Part shown: piece by piece, positions 44,796-54,573 of the stretch | Position numbering within the stretch: position 1 is the first letter of the stretch | Layout: every line of letters starts with the position of its first letter | NCBI RefSeq assembly: GCF_007954365.1 | Contig: NZ_VOLO01000001.1 | Coordinates: 744,001 to 808,000 of the forward strand | Length of the DNA: 64,000 nt | Direction: 5' to 3' | Origin: Frigoribacterium sp. ACAM 257 | GTDB lineage: Bacteria; Actinomycetota; Actinomycetes; Actinomycetales; Microbacteriaceae | Program-made: the position numbers and the translations under genes | Notes under the pieces: model-generated | Told to the model about the DNA's origin: nothing | What the model saw: only the letters and a program-made list of their open reading frames with translations | The model's database searches: none

Positions 44796-46649
44796 GTGAG
44801 CCCCCTAGCAACCCGTGCACTCGAGCCGGCGAAGACCGCGCCCGAGCACATCCGCAACTTCTGCATCATCGCGCACATCGACCACGGCAAGTCGACGCTC
44901 GCCGACCGCATGCTGGGCATCACCGGCGTCGTCGAGGACCGGGCGATGCGCGCCCAGTACCTCGACCGCATGGACATCGAGCGCGAGCGCGGCATCACGA
45001 TCAAGAGCCAGGCCGTGCGCATGCCCTGGGAGCGCGAGGGCCAGACCTTCGCCCTGAACATGATCGACACGCCGGGCCACGTCGACTTCAGCTACGAGGT
45101 CAGCCGGTCGCTCGCCGCGTGCGAGGGCGCGATCCTCCTCGTCGACGCCGCCCAGGGCATCGAGGCCCAGACGCTGGCCAACCTCTACCTGGCGCTCGAG
45201 AACGACCTCGAGATCATCCCGGTCCTCAACAAGATCGACCTGCCGGCGGCCGACCCGGAGAAGTACGCGGCCGAGCTCGCGAGCCTCATCGGCGGCGACC
45301 CCGCCGACGTCCTCCGCGTGAGCGGCAAGACGGGCGTCGGGGTGACCGAGCTGCTCGACCGCGTCGTCGACCGCATCCCGTCGCCCACAGGCGACTTCGA
45401 TGCTTCTCCCCGCGCGATGATCTTCGACTCCGTCTACGACAGCTACCGCGGCGTCGTGACCTACATCCGCATGATCGACGGCACCCTGCACCCGCGCGAG
45501 AAGGTGCAGATGATGTCGACGAAGTCGACGCACGAGATCCTCGAGATCGGCGTGTCGTCCCCCGAGCCGACGCCGAGCCAGGGGCTCTCGGTCGGCGAGG
45601 TCGGCTACCTGATCACCGGTGTGAAAGACGTGCGGCTCTCCAAGGTCGGCGACACCGTCACCACCTCCGCGAAGCCCGCCACGGAGGCGCTGGCCGGCTA
45701 CGTCGAGCCGCTCCCGATGGTCTACTCGGGCCTGTACCCGATCGACGGCAGCGACTACCCCGACCTGCGGGAGGCCCTCGACAAGCTCAAGCTGTCCGAC
45801 GCGGCCCTCGTCTACGAGCCCGAGACCAGCGTCGCGCTCGGCTTCGGGTTCCGCTGCGGGTTCCTCGGCCTGCTGCACCTCGAGATCATCACCGAGCGCC
45901 TCGAGCGCGAGTTCGGCCTCGACCTCATCACCACGGCGCCGAGCGTCGTCTACGAGGTCACCACGGACGACAAGCAGACGGTGACCGTCACGAACCCGAG
46001 CGAGTTCCCCGGCGGCAAGATCGCCAGCGTGAGCGAGCCGATGGTCAAGGCGGCGATCCTCGCCCCGAAGGACTACGTCGGCGTCATCATGGAGCTCTGC
46101 CAGCAGCGCCGCGGCGCCCTGCTCGGCATGGAGTACCTCGGCGAAGACAGGGTCGAGATCCGGTACGCGATGCCCCTCGGCGAGATCGTCTTCGACTTCT
46201 TCGACAGCCTCAAGTCGAAGACGGCCGGCTACGCGAGCCTCGACTACGAGCCCATCGGCGACCAGGAGGCCGACCTCGTGAAGGTCGACATCCTGCTCCA
46301 GGGCGAGCAGGTCGACGCGTTCAGCGCGATCGTCCACCGCGACAAGGCCTACGCGTACGGGGTCCTCATGACGGGCCGCCTCCGCGAGCTCATCCCGCGC
46401 CAGCAGTTCGAGGTGCCCATCCAGGCCGCCATCGGCGCCCGCATCATCGCGCGCGAGAGCATCCGGGCCATGCGCAAGGACGTCCTCGCCAAGTGCTACG
46501 GCGGCGACATCAGCCGCAAGCGCAAGCTGCTCGAGAAGCAGAAGGAGGGCAAGAAGCGCATGAAGACCATCGGTCGCGTCGAGGTGCCCCAGGAGGCGTT
46601 CATCGCCGCCCTGAGCGGCGACACCGAGGCGAAGAAAGAGAAGAAGTAG
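44796..46649 (+). CDS. lepA: Elongation factor 4 (LepA)
   Basis: A 617-residue translational GTPase: G1 [15 protein letters not shown]2 RGITIKSQ, G3 [13 protein letters not shown]4 NKIDLPAAD, then the LepA-specific C-terminal domain ([18 protein letters not shown]). EF4 back-translocates or rescues stalled ribosomes. The GTG at 44796 is preceded by GAGGA and gives the usual N-terminus before [19 protein letters not shown]. An inverted repeat element lies 60 bases upstream. The DUF1990 gene follows after 5 bases. Confidence 0.97.
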   Translation: MSPLATRALEPAKTAPEHIRNFCIIAHIDHGKSTLADRMLGITGVVEDRAMRAQYLDRMDIERERGITIKSQAVRMPWEREGQTFALNMIDTPGHVDFSYEVSRSLAACEGAILLVDAAQGIEAQTLANLYLALENDLEIIPVLNKIDLPAADPEKYAAELASLIGGDPADVLRVSGKTGVGVTELLDRVVDRIPSPTGDFDASPRAMIFDSVYDSYRGVVTYIRMIDGTLHPREKVQMMSTKSTHEILEIGVSSPEPTPSQGLSVGEVGYLITGVKDVRLSKVGDTVTTSAKPATEALAGYVEPLPMVYSGLYPIDGSDYPDLREALDKLKLSDAALVYEPETSVALGFGFRCGFLGLLHLEIITERLEREFGLDLITTAPSVVYEVTTDDKQTVTVTNPSEFPGGKIASVSEPMVKAAILAPKDYVGVIMELCQQRRGALLGMEYLGEDRVEIRYAMPLGEIVFDFFDSLKSKTAGYASLDYEPIGDQEADLVKVDILLQGEQVDAFSAIVHRDKAYAYGVLMTGRLRELIPRQQFEVPIQAAIGARIIARESIRAMRKDVLAKCYGGDISRKRKLLEKQKEGKKRMKTIGRVEVPQEAFIAALSGDTEAKKEKK

Positions 46650-46654
46650 CCGAC

Positions 46655-47407
46655 ATGCGCCGATCGACCCACGCCGAGACGCACACGACCTACGGCGAGG
46701 TCGGGGCGACGCAGGCGCCCGACCTGATGCAGTACCCGCCGAAGGGCTTCCGCCCGGCCGAGTACCGCACCCGTGTCGGCCACGGCGACGCCCGCTTCGA
46801 GGCGGCGTGGATCGCCACGATGACCTGGAAGATCCAGGAGCGGAGCGGCATCGAGGTCCGCGTCGACTCGGTTCCGCCCGTCGAGGAGGGCGGCTACCAC
46901 CCCGTCACCTTCGACGACGACGGCGTCCCGGTCGACCCTGCCCACTGGGAGCAGGGTCGCGACGAGTCGCGCTTCGCCCCCGACGGCACGGCTTTCCTCA
47001 CCGCCGGAACGACGGCGACCCTGTCGATCTCGGCCTACGGCCGCAGCGTGCAGGCGCCCGTCCGGGTCGTCTACGTCGTCGACGAGCCGAGGCGCAAGGG
47101 CTTCGCCTACGGCACGCTCGACGGCCACCCGGAGAGCGGCGAGGAGAGCTGGGTCGTCGACCAGACCGACGACGGCTCCGTCTGGCTGTCGATCCGCTCG
47201 TTCTCCCGCCCGAGCACCTGGCGCTGGAAGCTCGTCGAGCCCTTCATGCGCCGCCAGCAGGCGATGTACACCCGTCGCTACCTGAGTGCCCTCAGCCTCA
47301 GCGAGCCCGACGTCCCCGCCGAGGCCGACATCGACCTCGAGGCCGCCGCCGAGGCGGCGCACGACGACGAGATCCGCGAGCCCGGCTCTCGCCGGTCGGG
47401 CGACTGA
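46655..47407 (+). CDS. DUF1990 family protein
   Basis: A 250-residue protein with TTYGEVGATQ, YPPKGFRPAEYRTRVGHGDARFEAAWIATMTWKIQERSGIEV, VVYVVDEPRRKGFAYGTLDGHPESGEESWVV and FSRPSTWRWKLVEPFMRRQQAMYTRRYL. The order and content match the DUF1990 (UPF0548) family, found in actinobacteria and plants. It follows lepA by 5 bases and precedes hemW by 2, so it is in the operon. Function unknown. Confidence 0.88.
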   Translation: MRRSTHAETHTTYGEVGATQAPDLMQYPPKGFRPAEYRTRVGHGDARFEAAWIATMTWKIQERSGIEVRVDSVPPVEEGGYHPVTFDDDGVPVDPAHWEQGRDESRFAPDGTAFLTAGTTATLSISAYGRSVQAPVRVVYVVDEPRRKGFAYGTLDGHPESGEESWVVDQTDDGSVWLSIRSFSRPSTWRWKLVEPFMRRQQAMYTRRYLSALSLSEPDVPAEADIDLEAAAEAAHDDEIREPGSRRSGD

Positions 47408-47409
47408 CG

Positions 47410-48636
47410 GTGCCCGGAGCCCTTCCCCTCGGCGACCCTGCCCCCGTCGACGGCTCGCTGCCGGCCTCGGTGCTCGACGGCGTCGCCGACCGCAACTTCG
47501 GCGTGTACCTGCACGTGCCCTTCTGCCGGGTCCGCTGCGGCTACTGCGACTTCAACACCTATACGGGCGACGAACTGCGCGGGGCCCGGCGAGACGACTA
47601 CGCGCAGGAGGCGGTGGACGAGGTGCGCCTCGCCGGTCGCGTCCTCGAGGGCGCCGGGCTGCCTCCTCGTCCGGTCTCGACCGTCTTCTTCGGCGGCGGC
47701 ACGCCCACGATGCTGCCGCACTCCGACCTCGCCGCCATGCTCTCGTCGGTGGTCGACACCTGGGGGCTGGTCGACGGCGCCGAGGTGACGACGGAGGCGA
47801 ACCCCGACTCGGTCGACGCCGAGTACCTCGAGGCGCTGGCGGCCGCCGGCTTCACGCGGGTCAGCTTCGGGATGCAGTCCGCTGTGCCGAGCGTGCTCGC
47901 GACCCTCGAGCGGACGCACGACCCCGAGCGCGTGCCCCTCGTCGTGCGCTGGGCGCGCGACGCCGGGCTCGACGTCAGCCTCGACCTCATCTACGGGACC
48001 CCCGGCGAGACCCTGGACGACTGGTCCCGGTCGCTCGACGTCGCCCTCGAGCAGGAGCCCGACCACCTGTCCGCGTACTCGCTCATCGTCGAGGACGGCA
48101 CGAAGCTCGCCCGGCAGATCCGCCGGGGCGAGGTCGCCCAGCCCGACGACGACACCGCCGCCGACATGTACGAGCTCGCGGACGACCGCCTGGCCGCCGC
48201 CGGCTACGGCTGGTACGAGGTGAGCAACTGGGCTCGCGACGAGCAGCACCGCTCGCGCCACAACCTGTCGTACTGGCAGGGCCACGACTGGTGGGGCGTC
48301 GGCCCGGGCGCGCACAGCCACGTCGGCGGTGTCCGCTGGTGGAACGTGAAGCACCCGGCCGCCTACGGCCAGCGCATGGCCGCGGGGGAGTCGCCCGGAG
48401 CCGGCCGCGAGACCCTCGACGCCGAGACGCGCCGGGTCGAGCGGGTGCTGCTCGCGGTCCGGATGCGCGAGGGCCTGCCCACCTCCGACCTCGATCCCGA
48501 AGGCCGGGCGGCCGTGGCGGGGCTGATCGCGGACGGCTGGGTCGAGGGGCGCGAGGCCCTGGCCGGCCGCGTGGTCCTCACGCGCACGGGACGGCTCATG
48601 GCCGACGCCGTCGTCCGTCGGCTGCTGCCGATCTGA
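47410..48636 (+). CDS. hemW: Radical-SAM heme chaperone HemW
   Basis: A 408-residue radical-SAM protein: C-x3-C-x2-C in VPFCRVRCGYCDFNTYTG (about residue 40), FFGGGTPTMLP, TTEANPDS, VSFGMQSAVPSVLATLERTHD, LDLIYGTPGETLDDW and the HemW C-terminal GVGPGAHSHV region. HemW binds haem for delivery; it is often mislabelled as coproporphyrinogen III oxidase. The GTG at 47410 follows the DUF1990 stop. The lepA-hemW pairing is conserved in actinobacteria upstream of hrcA-dnaJ. Confidence 0.94.
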   Translation: MPGALPLGDPAPVDGSLPASVLDGVADRNFGVYLHVPFCRVRCGYCDFNTYTGDELRGARRDDYAQEAVDEVRLAGRVLEGAGLPPRPVSTVFFGGGTPTMLPHSDLAAMLSSVVDTWGLVDGAEVTTEANPDSVDAEYLEALAAAGFTRVSFGMQSAVPSVLATLERTHDPERVPLVVRWARDAGLDVSLDLIYGTPGETLDDWSRSLDVALEQEPDHLSAYSLIVEDGTKLARQIRRGEVAQPDDDTAADMYELADDRLAAAGYGWYEVSNWARDEQHRSRHNLSYWQGHDWWGVGPGAHSHVGGVRWWNVKHPAAYGQRMAAGESPGAGRETLDAETRRVERVLLAVRMREGLPTSDLDPEGRAAVAGLIADGWVEGREALAGRVVLTRTGRLMADAVVRRLLPI

Positions 48637-48687
48637 GTCCGGTCCTTCCCGGGCGCGCCCGTCCAGCGACGTCCTGCCGAGACGACG

Positions 48688-48722
48688 CGAGGCGCGCCTC
48701 CCGAGCGGGGAGACGCGCCTCG
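48688..48722. terminator. Bidirectional terminator between hemW and DUF4870
   Basis: CGAGGCGCG (48688-48696) pairs with CGCGCCTCG (48714-48722). After one mismatch, CTCCC (48698-48702) continues with GGGAG (48708-48712). It lies between convergent genes. Confidence 0.88.
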
Positions 48723-48739
48723 ACGAGCGTGCCGGCGGG

Positions 48740-49249
48740 CTACGCCTTGATGAACTCGATGCTCAGCGGGTACTTGTAGTACTCGCCGCGGTTGGCGGCC
48801 AGGGCGGCGATGATGCCGAAGACGATCACGAGGATGCCCGCGACGAGCGTGATCACCAGGCCGATGCCGAGGAACGACGTCGCACCTCCGATGACGTACG
48901 CGATGACCATCGTCAGCTGGAAGTTCAGCGCGACACGGCTGTGCTCGCGGACGAACGGCCCGCGGTCCTTGAGCACGAGGTAGCCGACCAGCGGCGCGAC
49001 GAAGCTGAGCAGGATGCCGCCGACGTGGATCAGCGTGGCCCAGAGCTTCTCGTCCTCAGGCCGCAGGGGCTGCGCGGGCTGGGGGGCGCCGTAGCCGGGC
49101 TGCTGGCCGTAGCCGGGCTGCTGCGGGCCGGGCTGACCGGGCTGCTGGCCCCAGCCGGGCTGCTGCGGGCCGGGCTGGCCCTGGCCGGGCTGCTGGCCCC
49201 AGCCGGAGCCCTGCGGGTCGTTCGGCTGGGAGGGAGGGGTGTCGGTCAT
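48740..49249 (-). CDS. DUF4870 membrane protein with Gln/Pro/Gly-rich N-terminus
   Basis: A 169-residue protein. The first 60 residues are a low-complexity array of GQQPG and GPQQPG units, as in many actinobacterial envelope proteins. DUF4870 follows: EDEKLWATLIHVGGILLSFVAPLVGYLVLKDRGPFVREHSRVALNFQLTMVIAYVIGG and two more helices, ending YYKYPLSIEFIKA. It has three to four membrane helices. The repeat peptide is encoded by near-identical DNA units at 49085-49205. Function unknown. The gene is divergent from hrcA. Confidence 0.88.
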   Translation of the reverse strand: MTDTPPSQPNDPQGSGWGQQPGQGQPGPQQPGWGQQPGQPGPQQPGYGQQPGYGAPQPAQPLRPEDEKLWATLIHVGGILLSFVAPLVGYLVLKDRGPFVREHSRVALNFQLTMVIAYVIGGATSFLGIGLVITLVAGILVIVFGIIAALAANRGEYYKYPLSIEFIKA

Positions 49250-49417
49250 CTGCTCACCTGTTCGTCGTCGTGGGCCCGACCGCGTCGAGGCGAACGGGCG
49301 CGTCGCGGGTGGTCGGTGCTGGCCTCCCTGCCGGACGAGGTCGTCCGGCGGGCGTCACGGCGAGCATAGGGCAGGAGGTGCGGGTCGAGTAGGCCCGGAC
49401 GGCGGCGTGACGTAGGA

Positions 49418-49444
49418 TTGGCAGTCTGGCATGACGAGTGCCAG
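49418..49444. promoter_or_regulatory. CIRCE operator of the hrcA operon
   Basis: TTGGCAGTC - 9 bases - GAGTGCCAG (arms 49418-49426 and 49436-49444) matches the CIRCE layout of 9-base arms with a 9-base spacer; seven of nine arm positions pair. It lies 61-87 bases before hrcA. TAGGAT at 49413-49418 is a probable -10 overlapped by the operator. Confidence 0.88.
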
Positions 49445-49504
49445 CGGGCTCGGGTCGTCAGCCCTGACGACTCCGCCGCCGGCCGTGCGAGAGGGAGGTG
49501 CGTC

Positions 49505-50527
49505 GTGGTCTCGGAACGTGGTCTCGAGGTTCTGCGCGTCATCGTGCACGACTACGTCGCGTCCCGCGAGCCCGTGGGCTCCAAGTCGATCGTCGAGCGG
49601 CACCACTTCGGCGTCTCCGCCGCGACCATCCGCAACGACATGGCGCTCCTCGAAGAAGAAGAGCTGATCGCGGCGCCGCACACCTCGTCCGGTCGGGTGC
49701 CGACCGACAAGGGCTACCGGCTCTTCGTGAACCACCTCGCCGACCTGCGACCGCTCAGCGCCGCCCAGCGCCAGGCGATCGAGACGTTCCTCGGCGACTC
49801 GGCCGACCTCGACGAGGTGCTCGGCCGCACCGTCCGGCTCCTGTCGCAGCTCACGAACCAGGTGGCGCTGGTGCAGTACCCCTCGTTCTCCCGTGCCCGA
49901 GTTCGCCACGTCGAGCTGGTCAGCCTGGCCGAGCGACGCGTCATGACGGTGCTCATCACCGACACGGGCCAGGTCGAGCAGCGGCTCGTCGAGCTGCCCG
50001 TGGCGGTCGACGACGAGTTCCTCGCCGAGCTCCGCCGAGCGCTGAACGCGGCGGTGGGCGGCACCGAGCTGAGCGCCGCCGCCGCCCTCCTGGCCGACCT
50101 GCACGAGGGGTTCCGCCCCGAGCACGCCGTCGTGGTCGGCCTCGTCGTCGCGAGCCTGGCCGAGCAGCTCGCCGCGGGGCGGCAGGAGCGTCTGGTGATG
50201 GCCGGTGCGGCCAACCTCGTCCGCACCGGCGACGACTTCAGCGGCGACCTCTATCCGGTCCTCGAGGCGATCGAGCAGCAGGTGGCCCTCCTGCGCCTCT
50301 TCGGCGAGATGCAGCTCGACGCGGTCGACGTGGCGGCGAGCATCGGACGGGAGAACGCCTCCTTCGGCCTCTCACAGGCGTCCGTGCTCGCGAGCGGGTA
50401 CACCTCGACGGGCAGCGAGGTCGCGCGCCTCGGCGTGCTCGGCCCGATGCGCATGGACTACTCGACCAACATGGCCGCCGTGCGTGCGGTGGCCCGCTAT
50501 CTCTCGTCCTTGCTCTCCGAGCGCTGA
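49505..50527 (+). CDS. hrcA: Heat-inducible transcription repressor HrcA
   Basis: A 340-residue repressor. The N-terminal winged helix has VLRVIVHDYVASREPVGSKSIVERHHFGVSAATIRNDMALLEEEELIAAPHTSSGRVPTDKGYRLFVNHL. The GAF-like dimer domain has LVRTGDDFSGDLYPVLEAIEQQVALLRLF and the end LGVLGPMRMDYSTNMAAVRAVARYLSSLL is characteristic. It binds CIRCE and responds to GroEL. The GTG at 49505 has GGAGG upstream. dnaJ follows after 94 bases, so HrcA probably controls both. Confidence 0.97.
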   Translation: MVSERGLEVLRVIVHDYVASREPVGSKSIVERHHFGVSAATIRNDMALLEEEELIAAPHTSSGRVPTDKGYRLFVNHLADLRPLSAAQRQAIETFLGDSADLDEVLGRTVRLLSQLTNQVALVQYPSFSRARVRHVELVSLAERRVMTVLITDTGQVEQRLVELPVAVDDEFLAELRRALNAAVGGTELSAAAALLADLHEGFRPEHAVVVGLVVASLAEQLAAGRQERLVMAGAANLVRTGDDFSGDLYPVLEAIEQQVALLRLFGEMQLDAVDVAASIGRENASFGLSQASVLASGYTSTGSEVARLGVLGPMRMDYSTNMAAVRAVARYLSSLLSER

Positions 50528-50621
50528 CGACCCGCACCTCCTCGGTCCTGCGCCCCGGCGCCGCGGCCCCTGACCAGCCCCCACGAGACCACCCCCAGAC
50601 ACCAGAGGCAGACGAGAACAA

Positions 50622-51734
50622 GTGGCAGATCATTACGACGTGCTCGGAGTCGACCGTTCGGCGACGCCGGACGAGATCAAGAAGGCGTACCGCCGGCTCG
50701 CGCGCGAGCTGCACCCGGACGTCAACCCGAGCCCCGAGGCCTCCGAGCGCTTCAAGGACGTCACGCACGCCTACGACGTGCTCAGCGATCCGCAGCAGCG
50801 CGAGCGCTACGACCTCGGCCCGCAGGCCGGGTTCGGCGGCGGCGGCGGCGCAGCCGGCTTCGGCGACATCTTCGACGCGTTCTTCGGAGGCGGAGGAGGC
50901 GGCGGCCAGCGGCAGGGCCCCCGGTCACGTCGCGAGCGCGGCCAGGACGCCCTCCTGCGCCTCGAGGTCGACCTCGAGGAGATCGTCTTCGGCACGACCC
51001 GCGACATCGAGGTCGACACGGCCGTCCTGTGCGAGACGTGCAACGGGTCGTGCTGTGCGCCCGGCACGTCGCCCCAGACCTGCGACATCTGCAACGGCTC
51101 GGGCCAGATCCAGCGCACCGTCCGGTCGCTGCTCGGCAACGTCATGACCTCGAGCCCCTGCGGCACCTGCCGCGGCTACGGCACCGTCATCCCGAACCCG
51201 TGCCCCACCTGCCAGGGCCAGGGCCGGGTCCGGGCACGCCGCACCATCCCCATCGACATCCCCGCGGGCGTCGACACGGGCATCCGGCTGCAGCTGCCGA
51301 GCCAGGGCGAGGTCGGCCAGGCCGGTGGCCCCAACGGCGACCTCTACCTCGAGGTCAAGGTGCGCCACCACGACATCTACAGCCGCGACGGCGACGACCT
51401 GCTCGCGACGCTCGAGGTCCAGATGGCCGACGCCATCCTGGGCACCGAGACGACCCTGCACGCGCTCGACGGCGAGGTGGAGATCGAGCTGAAGCCGGGC
51501 ACCCAGAGCGCCGACGTCATCACGATCCGCGACCGGGGCATCACGAAGCTCCGCGGCACCGGGCGCGGCGACCTCAAGATCGGCGTGCAGGTGGTGACGC
51601 CCACCAAGCTCAGCCACAAGGAGCGAGAGCTCATCGAGAAGTTCGCGGCCGGTCGCCGCTCGGCGGCGCCCGAGCTCTCGCAGTTCCAGCAGGGCCTGTT
51701 CGGCAAGCTCCGCGACCGGTTCCTGCACTTCTGA
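50622..51734 (+). CDS. dnaJ: Chaperone DnaJ
   Basis: A 370-residue type I J-protein: J domain with the HPD motif (ARELHPDVNPSPEA), a Gly/Phe-rich linker, four Cys pairs (CETCNG, CDICNG, CGTCRG, CPTCQG) for two zincs, and two beta-barrel client domains ending in LSQFQQGLFGKLRDRFLHF. The first zinc unit reads CETCNGSC, with Cys where Gly is usual. It stimulates DnaK. The GTG at 50622 is placed just before ADHYDVLGV. It is the second gene after CIRCE, typical of an HrcA-controlled dnaJ2. Confidence 0.97.
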   Translation: MADHYDVLGVDRSATPDEIKKAYRRLARELHPDVNPSPEASERFKDVTHAYDVLSDPQQRERYDLGPQAGFGGGGGAAGFGDIFDAFFGGGGGGGQRQGPRSRRERGQDALLRLEVDLEEIVFGTTRDIEVDTAVLCETCNGSCCAPGTSPQTCDICNGSGQIQRTVRSLLGNVMTSSPCGTCRGYGTVIPNPCPTCQGQGRVRARRTIPIDIPAGVDTGIRLQLPSQGEVGQAGGPNGDLYLEVKVRHHDIYSRDGDDLLATLEVQMADAILGTETTLHALDGEVEIELKPGTQSADVITIRDRGITKLRGTGRGDLKIGVQVVTPTKLSHKERELIEKFAAGRRSAAPELSQFQQGLFGKLRDRFLHF

Positions 51735-51736
51735 TC

Positions 51737-52486
51737 GTGGCCCACTTCTACCTGGTCGACGACCTCGCCGACGCGTCCGTCGGCGGCACCGTCGTTCTCG
51801 AGGGGCAGGAGGCTCGCCACGCCGTCACGGTCAGCCGCGTCAGGGTCGGTGAGTCGTTGTCGCTCGGCGACGGGCGTGGCACCTCCGTGCGCGGTGAGGT
51901 CGTCGAGGCGTCGGACTCACGGCTGACGCTGGTCGCGGCCGAGGTGACGAGGACGGAGCGACCCCTGACCAGGCTCGTGCTCGTGCAGGCCCTGGCCAAG
52001 GGCGACCGCGACGAGCTCGCCGTCCAGGCCGCGACCGAGCTCGGCGTCGACGAGGTCATCCCGTGGTCCGCAGCGCGCAGCATCTCCCGCTGGGAGGGCG
52101 CCAAGGTCGCCAAGGGCGCTGCCCGGTGGCGCTCGATCACGCGGGAGGCGACCAAGCAGGCGATCCGGCCATGGGCCCCCGAGGTCTCCGACCTGTCGAC
52201 GACGAAGCAGGTCGCGGCGCGGGCCGCGGACGACACGGCGCTCGTTCTCGTGCTCGAGCCGAGTGCCGAGCGGGCGCTGTCCGACGTCGTCGTCGAGGGC
52301 GGGGGAGGCGCGCCGTCGTCGGTCCTGGTGGTGGTCGGCCCCGAGGGCGGCATCTCGCCCTCGGAGCTCGAACTGCTCGCGAGCGCGGGGGCCGTGCCGG
52401 TGCGGCTCGGCGACGCCGTGCTGCGCACCTCGACGGCGGGGCCGGCCGCCCTCGCAGTCCTGAGCGTGCGGCTCGGGCGCTGGTAG
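51737..52486 (+). CDS. rsmE: 16S rRNA m3U1498 methyltransferase
   Basis: A 249-residue SPOUT methyltransferase: N-terminal PUA-like region (AHFYLVDDL, GQEARHAVTVSRVRVGE) and the knot domain (ALAKGDRDELAVQAATELGVDEVIPWSAARS, VVVGPEGGISPSELELL, VRLGDAVLRTSTAGPAAL). It methylates U1498 of 16S rRNA. It begins 2 bases after the dnaJ stop, so the two are co-transcribed. Confidence 0.96.
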   Translation: MAHFYLVDDLADASVGGTVVLEGQEARHAVTVSRVRVGESLSLGDGRGTSVRGEVVEASDSRLTLVAAEVTRTERPLTRLVLVQALAKGDRDELAVQAATELGVDEVIPWSAARSISRWEGAKVAKGAARWRSITREATKQAIRPWAPEVSDLSTTKQVAARAADDTALVLVLEPSAERALSDVVVEGGGGAPSSVLVVVGPEGGISPSELELLASAGAVPVRLGDAVLRTSTAGPAALAVLSVRLGRW

Positions 52487-52583
52487 GCGCCGGGGCCGCC
52501 GGCGGGGCCGTGGCGCCGTGCCGGCGGTGAGGACCGTTCCGTCGGTGGGGGCCGTGTCGGCGGCCGCGACTACCATGGGACGC

Positions 52584-52988
52584 ATGTCCGAGCCAGAACC
52601 AGCACCGACCGAGGCGTCGGTCTTCAGCCGCATCATCGCGCGCGAGATCCCCGCCGACGTGGTCTTCGAGGACGACTCGGTGATCGCCTTCCGTGACATC
52701 GCGCCCCAGGCGCCCTTCCACGTGCTCGTCGTGCCCAAGACGTCGCGTCACCGCGACGTCGTCGAGCTCGCGGCCGCCGATCCGGCCCTGCTCGCCCACG
52801 TCGTGTCGACGGCGTCGGCGCTCGCCTCCGACCCGGCCCTCCTCGGCGACGAGGTCGTGGCGGCCTCGGGCGGCACGGGCGAGTTCCGACTGATCTTCAA
52901 CACCGGCGCCTCCGCCGGCCAGACCGTGTTCCACGTGCACGCCCATGTGCTCGCAGGCCCCCTCGAGGAAGGCTCCCTTGCCCACTAG
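52584..52988 (+). CDS. HIT-family nucleotide hydrolase
   Basis: A 134-residue protein with the HIT motif FHVHAHVLAG (His-x-His-x-His) at the C-terminus and SVFSRIIAREIPADVVFEDDSVIAFRDIAPQAPFHVLVVPK at the start. It is HinT-like, hydrolysing adenosine 5'-phosphoramidates or similar. The ATG at 52584 is chosen; an in-frame ATG at 52575 is possible. Its 3' end overlaps phoH by 11 bases. The 97 bases upstream are GC-rich and hold no clear signal. Confidence 0.95.
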   Translation: MSEPEPAPTEASVFSRIIAREIPADVVFEDDSVIAFRDIAPQAPFHVLVVPKTSRHRDVVELAAADPALLAHVVSTASALASDPALLGDEVVAASGGTGEFRLIFNTGASAGQTVFHVHAHVLAGPLEEGSLAH

Positions 52989-54108
52989 CGAGACCCGCTC
53001 CACCGACCCTCAGCCCGCAGGCGAGGGCACCACGCGCGTCGACCTCACCGTCGACGGCGTCGCCATGGTCCAGCTGCTCGGTCCCCAGGACCGCCTGCTG
53101 CGCACCGTCGAGAAGCAGTACCCCGACGTGCGCGTGCTCGTCCGGGGCAACGAGGTGGCCCTCGAGGGCCCGACGGCGTCCGTGAGCCGCGCCCGGGTGC
53201 TCGTCGACGAGCTCGTCGGACTCGTCCGCGGGGGCCACGACCTCGCGCCGGCCGAGGTCGAGACGTCGGCGAAGTTGCTCGACTCCGGAACGGCGGCGCC
53301 GTCCGACGTCTTCGGCCAGCCCATCGTCTCGAGCCGTGGCAAGGCCGTGCGCGCCAAGACCCTCGGCCAGAAGCAGTACGTCGACGCCATCGACGAGCAC
53401 ACGATCACGTTCGGCATCGGCCCCGCAGGCACGGGGAAGACCTACCTGGCGATGGCGAAGGCCGTGCAGGCCCTGCAGCGCCGCGAGGTGCAGCGCATCA
53501 TCCTCACGCGCCCCGCGGTCGAGGCCGGCGAGCGGCTCGGCTTCCTGCCCGGCACGCTGACCGACAAGATCGACCCGTACCTGCGCCCGCTCTACGACGC
53601 CCTGAACGAGATGATGGACCCGGAGATCGTGCCGAAGCTCCTGGCGGCGGGCACCGTCGAGGTGGCGCCCCTGGCGTACATGCGCGGCCGGACGCTGAAC
53701 GACGCGTTCGTCGTGCTCGACGAGGCGCAGAACACGACGCCCGAGCAGATGAAGATGTTCCTCACACGACTCGGGTTCGGCTCGCGGATGGTCGTCACCG
53801 GCGATGTCACGCAGGTCGACCTGCCCACCGGGGCCAGCGGCCTCCAGCTCGTCACCCGTGTCCTCGACGACATCGACGACATCCACTTCGCCCGACTGAC
53901 CAGCGACGACGTGGTCCGTCACACTCTCGTCGGGCGGATCGTCGACGCCTACACGACCTACGACGCCGAGCGGCAGGCCCAGCGGCACGAGCGAGAGGCG
54001 GCGGCGGCCTCGGCGCCGGCCTCGGGCATCGCCGGCGACGGCGTGGACCGTGCCGAACGTCGTTCGTCAGCGAGCCGCGACCGGCTCCCGAAGAGAGGCA
54101 CCCGATGA
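52978..54108 (+). CDS. phoH: PhoH-family ATPase
   Basis: A 376-residue protein. The N-terminal KH-like region is followed by Walker A in [17 protein letters not shown] (about residue 148), Walker B in [20 protein letters not shown] (about 247) and [17 protein letters not shown]. PhoH-like ATPases are often paired with YbeY and are linked to RNA metabolism. The TTG start at 52978 is supported by AGGAAGG and overlaps the HIT gene by 11 bases. The end overlaps ybeY (ATGA). Confidence 0.93.
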   Translation: MPTSETRSTDPQPAGEGTTRVDLTVDGVAMVQLLGPQDRLLRTVEKQYPDVRVLVRGNEVALEGPTASVSRARVLVDELVGLVRGGHDLAPAEVETSAKLLDSGTAAPSDVFGQPIVSSRGKAVRAKTLGQKQYVDAIDEHTITFGIGPAGTGKTYLAMAKAVQALQRREVQRIILTRPAVEAGERLGFLPGTLTDKIDPYLRPLYDALNEMMDPEIVPKLLAAGTVEVAPLAYMRGRTLNDAFVVLDEAQNTTPEQMKMFLTRLGFGSRMVVTGDVTQVDLPTGASGLQLVTRVLDDIDDIHFARLTSDDVVRHTLVGRIVDAYTTYDAERQAQRHEREAAAASAPASGIAGDGVDRAERRSSASRDRLPKRGTR

Positions 54109-54566
54109 GCATCGAGGTCAACAACGAGTCCGGCCTCGAGGTCGACGAGGCCGCGATCCAGCGCCTGGCGACCTTCGCGCTCGACCAGATGCACGTGCAC
54201 CCTGAGGCCGAGCTCGCGATCGTCTTCGTCGACGAGACGGCCATGGAGCAGCTGCACGTCCAGTGGATGGACGAACCCGGGCCGACCGACGTGCTCAGCT
54301 TCCCGATGGACGAGCTCCGGCCCGGCACGGAGGACGAGCCGACGCCGGCCGGACTCCTGGGCGACATCGTCGTCTGCCCGCAGGTCGCGGTCGCCCAGGC
54401 GGCGACGGCAGGCCACAGCCCTCTCGACGAGATGCTGCTGCTCACCTGCCACGGCGTGCTGCACCTGCTCGGCTTCGACCATGCCGAGCCCGACGACGAA
54501 CGCGAGATGTTCGGTCTCCAGCGCGAGATCCTCGCCGCGTTCGCCGGCGCCGACGAGAGACGGTGA
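54105..54566 (+). CDS. ybeY: Endoribonuclease YbeY
   Basis: A 153-residue protein with the zinc-binding H-x3-H-x5-H motif in [21 protein letters not shown] and the conserved [12 protein letters not shown]. YbeY cuts single-strand RNA in 16S rRNA 3' maturation and quality control. Its ATG overlaps the phoH stop. Confidence 0.97.
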   Translation: MSIEVNNESGLEVDEAAIQRLATFALDQMHVHPEAELAIVFVDETAMEQLHVQWMDEPGPTDVLSFPMDELRPGTEDEPTPAGLLGDIVVCPQVAVAQAATAGHSPLDEMLLLTCHGVLHLLGFDHAEPDDEREMFGLQREILAAFAGADERR

Positions 54567-54573
54567 CGCCGTG

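Noticed and set aside
47410-48636. Oxygen-independent coproporphyrinogen III oxidase (HemN).
   Set aside because: The length, short N-terminus and position between lepA and hrcA fit HemW; no HemN-specific N-terminal extension is present.
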